Notes: generated from the sequence alone by a model not told the origin. A stretch of DNA of 64,000 nt from VFMC01 sp040380855 (GCA_040380855.1 JBEIIG010000010.1:10858-74857), one strand, 5' to 3'. Shown: positions 17,462 through 27,068, counted from the stretch's first letter. A program made the numbers and translations.

Positions 17462-18667
17462 CTACACGGCTGCGGCGAGGGCGGCGAAGCAGGACAGTTC
17501 GATGTCGTCGCACGCGTCGTCGGACGGTTGCGGGCGAGACGTGAGCTTCACCACGGTCACCGCCCGGTCGCGGTCGAACCAGACCCATTGGCCGTGGATG
17601 CCGGCGCCCATGGTGTGCGATCCGCGCTCGTCGCTGAGGTACCACTGGCTGCGATAGCGGCCGCCCTCGGGCAGCATGTCCTCGAAGCTGTTGCCCTTCC
17701 ACGCCGCCGGGTCGCCCTGGGTGAGGATGTCGTCGATCCACCAAGCCGGCACCACCTGGCGACCGTCGGCAACACCGCCGCAGCGCACCATCTCGGTGAG
17801 CCGACCCATGTCGCGCAAGGTGGCGGCCAGGCCGCCCGCGGTGCGGGGCGCGCCACGGCGGTCGACCGCGAGGTCGGCACTGCACTGCGCGCCCATCGGC
17901 GCCCACAGCCACTCACCCAGCATCGATGCGAAAGACCGGCCGGCCGCGCGTTCGCAGATCCAGCCGAGCAGATCGGTGTTGGGCGAGAGATAGCGGAAGT
18001 GTCGGCCGTGCTGGCCCTCACGTCGGCCGAGGCCGGCGAGGAAGTGACGCAGGTCGAGCGGGTTCGCCGGGTCGGCAGGTGGCAGCCAGCCGCTCGACTC
18101 GCGGTAGGCGCGCATCGGTGCGTAGGTGTCGTCGTAGATCTCGTCGAAGTCGAGGCACACCGTCATGTCGAGCACATCGCGCACGGCGCAGTCGGCGTAT
18201 CCGCTGCCGCTCACCTCGGGCAGGATGTCGCCCACCAGCGCAGTCGGGTCGAGGCCGCAGCGGTCGACCACCAGGCCGGTCACCAGACCCGTGACCGACT
18301 TGGTGACCGAGAACATCAGGTGGGTCGTGACCGGGGTGAGGTGCCCGGCGTACTGCTCGTGCACGATCACGCCGTCTTTCATCACCAGCAGGCCGTCGCC
18401 GTAGCCCTCGGCCATCCATCCGGCAACCGTGCGTCGCGTGCCGTCGGACGAAGCGAACTCGACGTCGCCGAGGTCGCTGCCCGGGCGCGCGGGCAGGTGC
18501 CACAGCCGGTCGGGATCGCGATGCACCGTGGCGGTGGGCACCACCTCGCGCATGTGGTGGAGCCCCCAGCGGTTGAAGGGAGCCGTGCGCCAGTTGGCCA
18601 GGCTCACCTGCCGGTCGGGTGCTGCGGGGAACGTGTCCATGATGGGCGGCAGCGACGGGTCGGGCAT
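17462..18667 (-). CDS. serine hydrolase, beta-lactamase/penicillin-binding class C fold
   Basis: A 401-residue protein of the class C beta-lactamase superfamily (beta-lactamase/esterase EstB-like). The catalytic S-x-x-K is S120-V-T-K123 in FSVTKSVTG, with a Tyr-containing second motif in FRYLSPN and a C-terminal SHTMGAGIHGQW near the usual HxG/KTG position. No signal peptide, so likely an intracellular esterase or peptidase rather than a resistance enzyme. Divergent from the 246-residue gene at 18729. Confidence 0.8.
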   Translation of the reverse strand: MPDPSLPPIMDTFPAAPDRQVSLANWRTAPFNRWGLHHMREVVPTATVHRDPDRLWHLPARPGSDLGDVEFASSDGTRRTVAGWMAEGYGDGLLVMKDGVIVHEQYAGHLTPVTTHLMFSVTKSVTGLVTGLVVDRCGLDPTALVGDILPEVSGSGYADCAVRDVLDMTVCLDFDEIYDDTYAPMRAYRESSGWLPPADPANPLDLRHFLAGLGRREGQHGRHFRYLSPNTDLLGWICERAAGRSFASMLGEWLWAPMGAQCSADLAVDRRGAPRTAGGLAATLRDMGRLTEMVRCGGVADGRQVVPAWWIDDILTQGDPAAWKGNSFEDMLPEGGRYRSQWYLSDERGSHTMGAGIHGQWVWFDRDRAVTVVKLTSRPQPSDDACDDIELSCFAALAAAV

Positions 18668-18713
18668 GGGGTCATGTTCGCACGCGGGCCGGGCCGCCTC
18701 GCGTGCCGTCGCG

Positions 18714-18719
18714 TAGCGT
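18714..18719 (+). promoter_or_regulatory. -10 box (TAGCGT) of the 246-residue gene
   Basis: TAGCGT ends 9 nt before the ATG at 18729; no ribosome site intervenes. Confidence 0.5.
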
Positions 18720-18728
18720 GCGGCACCG

Positions 18729-19469
18729 ATGTCGTGGTTGCTGACCGGATGCTGGGTGCGGGCCTGGATCGAGTTCGCCGACGGCACTCGCGACGACACC
18801 AGCGTGGTGGCGTGGCTGCAACTGCCGTCGTTGATGGCCGACGTGCGCCTACCCGGGCCCACAGCAGCCGGGGTCGACCCGGCTCGGCGCTCGTTGGCCG
18901 AGTGCACGGTGGCCGAACTGCGGTCGATCGCCGACAGCGAGTCGTCGAGCGGGTACACCACCTGCACCGCAGTGGAGGTCGGCACCGACGGGGTGCGGCG
19001 GGCCACCGCCGAGTGGCACACCCGTGGTCACGGCACCGCCTTTCAGCCGGTGTCGGCCTTCCCCGAACCCGGCCTGCTGGAGTGGAACGACGATGGCACG
19101 GTGATGATCGAACGTGCGCCGAGCGGGGCGTACGTGGAGGAGTGGCGGCTGGTGCCGGGATCGCGCACCGACCAGGCGCACCGACGGCTCGATGCCCGCA
19201 CCGAACTGTTCGTCGCCGGCCCGGTGGCAGTGCTGGTACGCGACCGCGAGGTGCCGGTGACCGGCACGGCACGGCTGCCCGAACTGATCGACGCCGTCCT
19301 CGCTGATGCGGCGCTCGCCCCCGCCGATGCCCGACGACGTATCGAGCAACTCGTGGACTGCGAGTTCTCGTTCGCTCGGCGGACGGCCCCCGACAGCCAG
19401 CAGTATGTGATCGAGGCGTCGACGTTGCCGTGGCGCCTCGGAGAGGTGATCGATGTCGATCTTCGCTGA
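18729..19469 (+). CDS. hypothetical protein (246 aa)
   Basis: A 246-residue soluble protein I do not recognise. It begins MSWLLTGCWVRAWIEFADG and has a beta-rich middle section (YTTCTAVEVGTDGVRRATAEW, TVMIERAPSGAYVEEWRLVPG). Its last 17 bp overlap the start of the Rieske oxygenase gene, so it is probably co-translated with it and may be an accessory protein of that enzyme. A lipocalin-like or SRPBCC-like barrel is a guess from the strand pattern only. Confidence 0.7.
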   Translation: MSWLLTGCWVRAWIEFADGTRDDTSVVAWLQLPSLMADVRLPGPTAAGVDPARRSLAECTVAELRSIADSESSSGYTTCTAVEVGTDGVRRATAEWHTRGHGTAFQPVSAFPEPGLLEWNDDGTVMIERAPSGAYVEEWRLVPGSRTDQAHRRLDARTELFVAGPVAVLVRDREVPVTGTARLPELIDAVLADAALAPADARRRIEQLVDCEFSFARRTAPDSQQYVIEASTLPWRLGEVIDVDLR

Positions 19470-20592
19470 ACTCGCCGAGCACGCGTCGCTGCCGTTCGAG
19501 CAGGGCCGCATGCTGCCCCTCGGCGCGTACTGCGACCCGGCCGTGCTGGCCGCCGAGCGGCGGGCGCTCTTCGCCGACGAGTGGATCTGCGTCGGGCGCA
19601 CCGCTGACATCCCGGCTCGCGGCGACTACTTCACGGCCGAGGTGCCGCTGGCCGGCGACACGGACGGGCACCGGTCGGTCATCGTGCTGCGCGGCGACGA
19701 CGGCGAGGTGGCGGCGTTCGACAACGTGTGCATCCACCGCGGGGCACAGTTGTTGGAGGGGTGCGGCACCACGGCGCGCATCACCTGCCCGTACCACGCG
19801 TGGGCGTTCCGGCTCGATGGTGGGTTGATCGGCGGGCCGTACATGCAGCGCACCGAGGGGTTCACGCCCGGCGAGCATCGTCTCGTCTCGCTGCCGGTCG
19901 AGGTGTGGGAAGGGTTCGTATTCGTCAGCCAGGCTGCTGACCCTTCGCCGCTGGCACCGCGGCTAGCGGGCCTCACCGAGGTGCCGGCGCCCTACCGGCT
20001 GGCGGGGTACGTGCCGGTGCACCAACAGGTCGATGTGTGGGCGACGAACTGGAAGTTGCTCGTCGAGAACTTCATGGACGCCTACCACGTGTTCAAGGTG
20101 CACCAGGGCACGTTCGCCGCCAACGGCGACAACACACTCGACACCACGCTGTACCCGGGCACCGAGGCCTGGGCGCATCACGTGGTGGTGCACGACAAGG
20201 GCGACGACATCGCCCATCCCGACAACACCATGTTGCAGGGTCTGTGGCGCAAGGCGATCGTGCTGGGCGCCGTGTTCCCCACACACGTCATGCAGATACA
20301 GCCCGACTGGCTGTGGTACCTGCAGATCTCGCCGCTCGGCACCGACCGGTGCCGCATCCGCTGGGACGTGTCGGTGGCGCCCGAGATGCTGGCGGCACAA
20401 GCCGACCCCGATGCCTACGTGGCCGAGTTGCTGGCGCTGCTGAACGCGGTGAACGCCGAGGACCAGCCCATCGTGGAGGGTGTGCGGCGCGGTGTCGAGC
20501 GGCCGCAGTTCCCGCGTGGCCCGCTGTCGTACCTCGAACGCAACGTGCACGACTTCGACGTCTACGTCGCCCGAAGGCTCACGTCCGGCTGA
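19453..20592 (+). CDS. Rieske non-heme iron oxygenase, alpha subunit-like
   Basis: A 379-residue aromatic ring-hydroxylating oxygenase-type protein. The Rieske cluster is C93-x-H95 (CIHRGAQL) and C112-x2-H115 (CPYHAWAF). The mononuclear iron site has the NFMDAYH motif with Asp209, His212 and His217. No reductase or ferredoxin gene is adjacent. Substrate unknown; monooxygenation or demethylation are typical of this size. The gene starts inside the end of the preceding hypothetical gene and converges on a P450 with a 14-bp overlap of 3' ends. Confidence 0.9.
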   Translation: MSIFAELAEHASLPFEQGRMLPLGAYCDPAVLAAERRALFADEWICVGRTADIPARGDYFTAEVPLAGDTDGHRSVIVLRGDDGEVAAFDNVCIHRGAQLLEGCGTTARITCPYHAWAFRLDGGLIGGPYMQRTEGFTPGEHRLVSLPVEVWEGFVFVSQAADPSPLAPRLAGLTEVPAPYRLAGYVPVHQQVDVWATNWKLLVENFMDAYHVFKVHQGTFAANGDNTLDTTLYPGTEAWAHHVVVHDKGDDIAHPDNTMLQGLWRKAIVLGAVFPTHVMQIQPDWLWYLQISPLGTDRCRIRWDVSVAPEMLAAQADPDAYVAELLALLNAVNAEDQPIVEGVRRGVERPQFPRGPLSYLERNVHDFDVYVARRLTSG

Positions 20593-21775
20593 GGCGTGCC
20601 GTCACCTGGTTCGGCTTGCGGAACACCAGACCGCGGGGCGGGTCGCTCGCCTCGGCCACGTGGTCGACCACGGCGAAGCGCTGCACCAGGCCCCGCACCA
20701 AAAGGCGGGTCTCGAGCCGAGCGAGGTGCGCCCCCAGGCACACGTGTGGCCCGGCTGCGAACGTGAGGTGCTGGCGGAGGTTGTCGCGGCCCGGGTGGAA
20801 GCGATCGGGGTCGGCGAAGGTGACCGGATCGCGGTTGGCGCCGGCGAGCGAGATGGTCACCGGGTCGCCCGCCGGGATGACGACGCCGCCGATCGACACG
20901 TCGCGCGTGGCGTAGCGGTCGACCACGGCCGCGGCGGGTTCGAGGCGCAGCGACTCCTCGATGCACGGGTCGAGCAGGTCGGGTTCGGCCCGCACGGCGG
21001 TCAGCATCCCCGGTTCGGTCAGCAGGTGGTGCAGCAGGTTGGCGATCATGCCCTCGGTGGTCTCGATGCCGCCGAACAGCAGCACGGCGGCGTTGGCCGC
21101 CACCTCCGTGTCGTTCAGTGTGATGGCGTCGCCCATCGCCTCGGCAAGCAGCGTGCGGGCTTCGGGCCGGGTGCCGGCGGTGTGGATGGCGGCGGCAAGG
21201 CTGGTGTAGGCGGCTCGACCCGAGGCAGGCAGTGGGTTGCCCTTGGTGATCTCGGTGACGGCCTGCACGATGCTGGCGTACCAGGCGAGGATGGTGGCCT
21301 CGGCCGCCGTGTCGAGGCCGAGCGCCAGCATCATCGTGCGCGTCGCCAGCGGTGCGGCGAGGGCGGTGCGCAGTTCCACCATCCCGGTGCCGTTGCTCGT
21401 AGCGGTGTGCTCCGTCCGGTCGAGCAGATCGGCGACGAAGCCCGACACCGCATCGGTGAACCCGGCATCGATCTTGCTGAACCGGAACGGCCCGACGAAG
21501 GGCGAGCGGTGACGCGTGTGCTCGGGGCCGTCGAGCGACAGCATGCTGGGCCCCACCACCTGCCCGGTGGAGAACCGCGGGTCGTCGACGGTGAGCCCCT
21601 CGAAGTCCTGCATCGCCGCCAACGCCAGGGTCCGGCTGGTGATCATCCACATCCCGAGCGCCGGCACCCAGGCCACCGGATGAGCGGCCCGCAGCCGGGC
21701 GAGCGTCGGGTGCGGATCGCGTTCGAGGTCGTCGAGCGTCACCCAGTCGGCACTCGGGATTCGTTCGCCTGTCAT
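20579..21775 (-). CDS. cytochrome P450
   Basis: A 398-residue soluble bacterial P450. The I-helix reads FGGIETTEG (234-242), ExxR is E274-R277, and the heme loop FAAGPHVCLGAH has the ligand Cys346. The oxygen-binding region has E-T-T where many have D/E-T. No ferredoxin is adjacent. Substrate unknown. The 3' end overlaps the convergent Rieske oxygenase gene. Confidence 0.92.
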   Translation of the reverse strand: MTGERIPSADWVTLDDLERDPHPTLARLRAAHPVAWVPALGMWMITSRTLALAAMQDFEGLTVDDPRFSTGQVVGPSMLSLDGPEHTRHRSPFVGPFRFSKIDAGFTDAVSGFVADLLDRTEHTATSNGTGMVELRTALAAPLATRTMMLALGLDTAAEATILAWYASIVQAVTEITKGNPLPASGRAAYTSLAAAIHTAGTRPEARTLLAEAMGDAITLNDTEVAANAAVLLFGGIETTEGMIANLLHHLLTEPGMLTAVRAEPDLLDPCIEESLRLEPAAAVVDRYATRDVSIGGVVIPAGDPVTISLAGANRDPVTFADPDRFHPGRDNLRQHLTFAAGPHVCLGAHLARLETRLLVRGLVQRFAVVDHVAEASDPPRGLVFRKPNQVTARLSRT

Positions 21776-21841
21776 CGGCCCGACCGTAGTGGGCGCAACC
21801 GAGGCCCCGTCGCCCGGTGTGCACCGGAAGGGAAGCGGCGT

Positions 21842-21847
21842 TAGCGT
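21842..21847 (+). promoter_or_regulatory. -10 box (TAGCGT) of leaderless msrB
   Basis: TAGCGT ends 7 nt before the GTG at 21855, the same spacing as at 16623. Confidence 0.6.
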
Positions 21848-21854
21848 CGCGCTC

Positions 21855-22307
21855 GTGATGACCTGGAACGACGTGATCCGTTTGGCCGATCAGGGCAACG
21901 CCACCCCGCCTCGACGGGTGGAGCGCACCGACGAGGAATGGCGGGCGCAACTCGACCCCGCGGCCTATCAGGTAACCCGCCATGCGGGCACCGAGCGGCC
22001 GTTCAGCAGCGAGATGTGCAGCCTGTTCGGTCCCGGCCGCTACGAGTGCGTGTGCTGCGGCACGCTGCTGTTCGACGCCGCCGAGAAGTTCGAGTCGGGC
22101 ACCGGCTGGCCGTCGTTCACCACGCCGGTGGCCGTCGAGGTGATCGCCTATCACGTCGACCGCAGCTACGGCATGGTGCGCGTCGAGACCACGTGCAACG
22201 TGTGCGACGCCCACCTCGGCCACGTGTTCCCCGACGGTCCACCACCCACCGGCCTGCGCTACTGCATGAACGCGGTCGCGCTGCGCAAGATCGCCGACCA
22301 CGACTGA
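21855..22307 (+). CDS. msrB: peptide-methionine (R)-S-oxide reductase
   Basis: A 150-residue MsrB. Zinc is bound by C65-x2-C68 and C114-x2-C117; the catalytic cysteine is C137 in RYCMNAVAL; SGTGWPSF and CDAHLGHVF are diagnostic. It repairs oxidised methionine in proteins. GTG at 21855 and the ATG next to it are both in frame; the GTG fits the leaderless spacing. It is divergent from the P450 gene. Confidence 0.95.
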   Translation: MMTWNDVIRLADQGNATPPRRVERTDEEWRAQLDPAAYQVTRHAGTERPFSSEMCSLFGPGRYECVCCGTLLFDAAEKFESGTGWPSFTTPVAVEVIAYHVDRSYGMVRVETTCNVCDAHLGHVFPDGPPPTGLRYCMNAVALRKIADHD

Positions 22308-22388
22308 CCGAGTCGGTCTAGTGCCCTTCGGCCCTGGACAGCCGGTCACCTGTTGGCGATGATCGGTGCTCTCAGGAGGAGCCGTCGG

Positions 22389-23816
22389 ATGAAACCAGGC
22401 AGGGTGGTCGCACTCGTCGCCGGCTGTGTGCTCGCAGCGGTCGGTGTCACATTGTTCATCGGGGCCGGGGCGCTCACCTGGGCGTACACCACCCAGCGCG
22501 ACGACGATGGGTACTTCACCTCGCGCCGAGTGCTCGTGGAGACTCCCACGGCGGGGGTGCACTCCGAGCGGGTCGATCTGGGCAGCGACGAGCGGCCCGA
22601 CCAGTGGCCCTTCGGCAAGGGCGACCTGGCGACGGTGAAGCTCGAAGCCCGCGCCGAGGCAGGCGACGAGGTGTTCATCGGCATCGGCCACACACGAGAT
22701 GTCGACGCCTACCTCGACGGCATCGCCCACGACGAGGTGACGAGCATCCGATGGGGCCGCGGCGATCGCGCTGTCCGCTACCGCAGGGTCGACGGCGCAT
22801 CGGTCGCGCCGGCACCCAGCGACCAGACGTTCTGGGCCGCAACCGCCAGCGGCAGCGGAGTGCAGACCCTGCAGTGGGACGTGGAGGGCGGCACCTGGTC
22901 GATCGTGGTGATGCATCCCGACGGCCAACCCGAGGTGCGAGCCGAGGTATCGGTGGGCGTGAAGATCGACGCGCTGATCGGCGTGCTGATCGCAATGTGG
23001 ATCGCCGCTGTGCTCACGCTGGGCGGCGCCACGGCGCTCATCGCCTGGGGCGCCCGCGGGTCGGCAGCACCGGTCGTCAGCCCCGTCGCAGGCACCGGTA
23101 CTGCTGCCACCGCTGCAACCGCTGCCACCGCCGGCGCGCAGGGCCGCACGCCGGTCCGCCTCACCGGCACCCTCGACGAACCGCTCAGCCGTGGCCTGTG
23201 GTTGGTGAAGTGGTTCCTCGCCATCCCACACGTCATCGTGCTCGGATTCCTCTGGGCGGCGCTGACCGTCACCACCGTCGTGGCCGGCATCGTCATCCTG
23301 TTCACCCGCCGCTATCCGCGATCGCTGTTCGACTTCAACGTCGGCGTGCTGCGGTGGTCGTGGCGGGTCGCCTTCTACGCCACCTCGGGGATCGGTACCG
23401 ACCGCTACCCACCGTTCACCCTTGCGGCGGTCGACTATCCGGCGACGCTCGAGATCGACTACCCCGAGCAGTTGAACCGCTGGCTGGTGTTGGTGAAGTC
23501 GTGGCTGTTGGCCATCCCGCACTACATCGTGCTGGGCGCCTTCGCCGGTACCGGTTGGTTCGCCAGCGACGGCGACGGCACCACCGGCACGGGGTTCGGC
23601 CTCATCGGCTTCCTGTCGCTCGTGGCCGGGGTGATCCTGCTGTTCACCTCGCGCTACCCGCGGTCGCTGTTCGACTTCATCATGGGCATGAACCGCTGGG
23701 TCGTCCGGGTGGTGGCCTACGCCGCGCTGATGACCGACCGGTACCCACCGTTCCGGTTCGACGCCGGCAGCACCGAACCGGTCGCGTCGCTGCCACCTCC
23801 CACGGTCGACACCTGA
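22389..23816 (+). CDS. DUF4389 membrane protein with two DUF4389 repeats
   Basis: A 475-residue membrane protein. The N-terminal span follows MKPGRVV; an extracytoplasmic domain (about 40-205) lies before a second span (LIGVLIAMWIAAVLTLGGATALIAW). Then come two DUF4389 units, each with a LVKWFLAIPH or LVKSWLLAIPH helix, a hydrophobic span, RYPRSLFDF and TDRYPPF. AGGAGG lies 9 nt before the ATG at 22389. Family function is unknown. Neighbours give no further hint. Confidence 0.85.
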   Translation: MKPGRVVALVAGCVLAAVGVTLFIGAGALTWAYTTQRDDDGYFTSRRVLVETPTAGVHSERVDLGSDERPDQWPFGKGDLATVKLEARAEAGDEVFIGIGHTRDVDAYLDGIAHDEVTSIRWGRGDRAVRYRRVDGASVAPAPSDQTFWAATASGSGVQTLQWDVEGGTWSIVVMHPDGQPEVRAEVSVGVKIDALIGVLIAMWIAAVLTLGGATALIAWGARGSAAPVVSPVAGTGTAATAATAATAGAQGRTPVRLTGTLDEPLSRGLWLVKWFLAIPHVIVLGFLWAALTVTTVVAGIVILFTRRYPRSLFDFNVGVLRWSWRVAFYATSGIGTDRYPPFTLAAVDYPATLEIDYPEQLNRWLVLVKSWLLAIPHYIVLGAFAGTGWFASDGDGTTGTGFGLIGFLSLVAGVILLFTSRYPRSLFDFIMGMNRWVVRVVAYAALMTDRYPPFRFDAGSTEPVASLPPPTVDT

Positions 23817-23858
23817 GCGTCCGGTTCCCTGAACCGACCGGGGCGCGATGATTACGGC

Positions 23859-25205
23859 GTGAACACCGTCGCCGCACCGAACGCCTCCACCGAGTTGCTG
23901 CAGCACCTCATCCGCCTCGAATGCGTGAACGACGGGCGACCCCAATCGGGTGACGAGACCCGCGCCGCCGAGATGTTGCGGGCCGTGGTCGATCTGCCCG
24001 GTGTCGACCTGCAGTTGCTCGGGCCGCTCGCCAACCGGCAGTCGTTGGTGGCCCGCCTACCGGGCACCGATCCGACGGCGCCGACACTGCTGCTGCTCGG
24101 CCACACCGATGTGGTGCCGGCGGTGCTCGACGACTGGCAGCACGACCCGTTCGGCGGCGAGTTGATCGACGGCTGGGTGTGGGGCCGCGGCGCCATCGAC
24201 ATGCTGTGCGTCACCGCATCGATGGCGGTCGCCTTTGCCGACCTCGCCCGCCGCCGGGTGGCCCTGCCGGGCACGGTGGTGTTCGCCGCCGTCGCCGACG
24301 AAGAGGCGGGCGGCACGGCGGGTGCCGGCTGGCTGCTCGAGAACCACCGCCCGCACGTGATGGCCGACTACGTGCTCACCGAGTGCGGCGGCACGCCCAT
24401 GCACACCCCGACCGGGATGAAGCTGCCGGTGCTGGTGGCCGAGAAGGGGGCGGCCTGGACTCGGCTCGTGGTGCACGGTCGCGCCGCGCACGGCTCGACT
24501 CCGTTGATGGGCGACAACGCGCTGGTGAAGGCAAGCGAGATCGTCCGCCGGATCGCCGCCTACCGGCCCCTCGCCCACATCCACGACACGTGGCGTGGCT
24601 ATGTGGCCGCGATGGAGTTCGAGCCCGAGCTCGCCCGGGTGCTCCTCGACCCGGCCGCCATCGCCGACTGGGCGGCACACCACCCCGACCGCGGCTTTGC
24701 GGCCGACTGCCATGCGTGCACGCACATCACCCTCTCGCCCAACGTGCTGCGCGCCGAGGGCAAGACCAACACCATCCCGGCGAGCGTGGAGATGGAGGTC
24801 GACATCCGCACCCTGCCCGGGCAGACGAACGACGACGTGCTCCACCTCCTGCACGAACTGATCGGTGACGACCTGCTGCCCAGTGTCGACATCCACTTCA
24901 TGCACGAGGAGTGGCCCGCCACCGCGTCGCCGATCGACTCGCCGCTGTGGCGCTCGATCGAGCGGGTGTCGGCGGGGGTGTATCCCGAGGCACGGTGCGT
25001 TCCCGCGATCACTCCGGGCGGTACCGACGCCCGCTTCTACCGCAACGAGGGTGCCACGTCGTATGGCTACGGCCTGTTCTCGCGTGAACTGTCGTACGAC
25101 GACTACGTGGCCATGTTCCACGCAGCGAACGAGCGGTGCGACGTGCACTCACTGGCGCTGATGGAACGCCTCTGGGGCGACATCGCCGTCGACCTGCTTT
25201 CGTAG
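23859..25205 (+). CDS. M20-family zinc metallopeptidase
   Basis: A 448-residue M20/ArgE/DapE-family hydrolase. Metal ligands are visible in GHTDVVP (His82, Asp84), GRGAIDM (Asp114) and ADEEAGG with catalytic Glu148 and ligand Glu149; a late PGGTDARFYRNEG carries the terminal histidine-equivalent region. It probably cleaves dipeptides or acyl-amino acids in the cytosol. The GTG start has no ribosome site; a GATGAT box ends 6 nt before it. Confidence 0.88.
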   Translation: MNTVAAPNASTELLQHLIRLECVNDGRPQSGDETRAAEMLRAVVDLPGVDLQLLGPLANRQSLVARLPGTDPTAPTLLLLGHTDVVPAVLDDWQHDPFGGELIDGWVWGRGAIDMLCVTASMAVAFADLARRRVALPGTVVFAAVADEEAGGTAGAGWLLENHRPHVMADYVLTECGGTPMHTPTGMKLPVLVAEKGAAWTRLVVHGRAAHGSTPLMGDNALVKASEIVRRIAAYRPLAHIHDTWRGYVAAMEFEPELARVLLDPAAIADWAAHHPDRGFAADCHACTHITLSPNVLRAEGKTNTIPASVEMEVDIRTLPGQTNDDVLHLLHELIGDDLLPSVDIHFMHEEWPATASPIDSPLWRSIERVSAGVYPEARCVPAITPGGTDARFYRNEGATSYGYGLFSRELSYDDYVAMFHAANERCDVHSLALMERLWGDIAVDLLS

Positions 25206-25245
25206 ACCGACCATCCGCTCGATGCTCTGCGGACCGTTCTGAACA

Positions 25246-25259
25246 GGGCGGCGCCGCCC
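25246..25259. terminator. GC hairpin between convergent genes
   Basis: GGGCGGC immediately followed by its reverse complement GCCGCCC, 41 bp after the M20 gene and 11 bp before the end of the convergent dioxygenase gene. No T-run; a bidirectional stop is plausible. Confidence 0.4.
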
Positions 25260-25269
25260 GCTGCGGGTA

Positions 25270-26481
25270 TCAGCCGATCGCAGCCATCATCGCCAGGTGC
25301 TCGGCGGTGCGGAAGGTCTCGTGCGCTTGCAGGTGCGCGAGCGACAGGGTGGAGCGGTCGACGGCGTGGAGTCGATCGGGTGACAGTTCGCCCACATGGC
25401 GGTAACCGCCGTTGTCGAAGAGTCGGCGGGCTGCCACCGTCGCGCCGCTGGGGTCGGCCACCCTGCCCGAGCCGCGGTATCCGTAGCCCTCCACCAGGTT
25501 GGCGGTGATCACCGAGGTGAACCCCATCCGCCACAGCGCCTTGTCAGACGCCCGGTCGAGCACGTCGGGCGCCACACCGAGCAGCCAGCTCTCCTGCTGG
25601 CGGATCCATGGCTTCACACACGAGTTGGTGAGGACGTAGCGGTGCTGATCGGTGTGGTTGACGGCTCCACCGTGCAGGAGTCGACCGTCGAACACGAGGA
25701 TGGTGCCGGCCGGGGCCTCGAGGTTGATCGGCCTCGGGATGGGCCCGAACAGTTCGCCGTCGGTGCCGTTGGGGCGATGCGTGCCGGGCACCAACAGGGT
25801 GCCACCGTTGCGCTCGTCGACGTCTTGCAGCACGTACATCACGTTCACCAGCACCGGTGCCTCCACCGGATGGAACGGCGCGACGAACGTCTGGTCCATG
25901 TGCATCGGCTGCGGATGGCAGTGCGGGTACGAGATGTTGGCGAGCAGTGAGAAGTGGTTCCAGCCATGGCCGAGGGCCTCGTCGAGCAGTCGTTCGATCA
26001 CCGGGCCAGCCTGCACCGCCGACGGGTCGTGATCGATCAGGCCGAGGAACACCTCGCCCTTGTTCACCAACGACCACACGTGCTGCTGCGAGGCCGACAC
26101 GTAGGCGATGCCGAGCGCTCGCTCGGCGGCCGCCTGCTCGGCCACCCGGGTGCGCAGCGATGCGCACTGCTCGGCCGACAGTCCGTCCTCGATCAGGCAG
26201 AAGCCCCACTCGTAGAGGTTGCGGCGCAGGGTGGGCAGGTCCTTGGTGGGCACGGGCAGGTCGACATCGCGCCAGTCAGCGTGCTTCCGGGCGACGGTGG
26301 TGTCGTAGTACCGACCGACGCCCCACTCGAGTTCGGCCGAATCCTTCGGGGGCATGAGCCAGGTGTTGTGGCGGAACAGCGACGAGTACGGCTCGCCGCT
26401 GCGCAGGAACGAGCGGTACGGCGTGAACGCATCCACCGACGCCGCCTCCACCGCCTCGGGCGTGAACTCCTCGGGTACCAC
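25270..26481 (-). CDS. phytanoyl-CoA dioxygenase (PhyH)-family protein
   Basis: A 403-residue Fe(II)/2-oxoglutarate oxygenase-like protein. The iron facial triad is seen as H-M-D in QPMHMDQTFVAPFH and a distal His in LLHGGAVNH, with an Arg two residues after DQH (DQHRYVL) for 2-oxoglutarate. VLQDVDERNGGTLLVPGTH is the typical PhyH loop. I start at GTG 26481 because GAAGGGG lies just upstream and an earlier start would overlap the DUF1801 gene. It hydroxylates an unknown small substrate. Confidence 0.85.
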   Translation of the reverse strand: MVPEEFTPEAVEAASVDAFTPYRSFLRSGEPYSSLFRHNTWLMPPKDSAELEWGVGRYYDTTVARKHADWRDVDLPVPTKDLPTLRRNLYEWGFCLIEDGLSAEQCASLRTRVAEQAAAERALGIAYVSASQQHVWSLVNKGEVFLGLIDHDPSAVQAGPVIERLLDEALGHGWNHFSLLANISYPHCHPQPMHMDQTFVAPFHPVEAPVLVNVMYVLQDVDERNGGTLLVPGTHRPNGTDGELFGPIPRPINLEAPAGTILVFDGRLLHGGAVNHTDQHRYVLTNSCVKPWIRQQESWLLGVAPDVLDRASDKALWRMGFTSVITANLVEGYGYRGSGRVADPSGATVAARRLFDNGGYRHVGELSPDRLHAVDRSTLSLAHLQAHETFRTAEHLAMMAAIG

Positions 26482-26542
26482 TGCGTCCCCTTCCGACGGC
26501 TCCCCTGCCGACTCTTCGCCAGCAACGGTAGCGATGGCGACC

Positions 26543-26947
26543 TCAGCCGGAGGCGACTGCCCGAGCGATGAGGCCCTCGAGCACGCCGAGGTCGACGGCA
26601 TCGAGTCGCTTGACGTACACGCAGCCCTTACCGGCGGTCACGGCGCCCAGCGAGGCGAGCACCGACGCATCGTCGTCGTGCTCGCTGTACACGCCGTAGA
26701 TCACCAGCGCTGCCTTTCGAGGCGAGAAGCCGACCACGAACGTGTCGCCTTCGTGGCCGCTGGCGTAGCGGTAGTGGCGGAATCCGAACCCGATCATCGA
26801 CGGACCCCACATGACCGGTGGTTCACCGCTCAGCCGGTGCATCAGATCGCACACCCGGCGGGCATCGGCCCGGCGCCGGTCGTCGGGCACCGCAGCAAGG
26901 ATCGAGTCGACATCGGCTCCGGTCGGTCCGGTCTTGTTCGTCGCCAT
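26543..26947 (-). CDS. DUF1801 domain protein
   Basis: A 134-residue protein with the DUF1801 (YdhG-like) fold: ADVDSILAAVPDDRRRADARRVCDLM, WGPSMIGFGFRHYRY, and the C-terminal GKGCVYVKRLDAVDLGVLEGLI. Function of the family is not established. It is the gene upstream of the PhyH-like oxygenase on the same strand (61-bp gap) and divergent from the SRPBCC gene at 27076. Confidence 0.85.
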   Translation of the reverse strand: MATNKTGPTGADVDSILAAVPDDRRRADARRVCDLMHRLSGEPPVMWGPSMIGFGFRHYRYASGHEGDTFVVGFSPRKAALVIYGVYSEHDDDASVLASLGAVTAGKGCVYVKRLDAVDLGVLEGLIARAVASG

Positions 26948-27062
26948 GCGGGTGATGGTAGGACCTGCAACTCCGGCGCCGGACCCGAACCGGCTCCGCC
27001 GACAGGAACGGCACCCCGGGACGAGCGCCAAACCCAGCGGTCAGGGCGTGCAGGTGCCGCAG

Positions 27063-27068
27063 TAGCCT
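27063..27068 (+). promoter_or_regulatory. -10 box (TAGCCT) of leaderless SRPBCC gene
   Basis: TAGCCT ends 7 nt before the ATG at 27076. Confidence 0.55.

Noticed and set aside
20562..23945. A 1127-codon minus-strand open frame opposite msrB and the DUF4389 gene
   Set aside because: It merely joins shadow frames across three real genes; no motif and unnatural composition.
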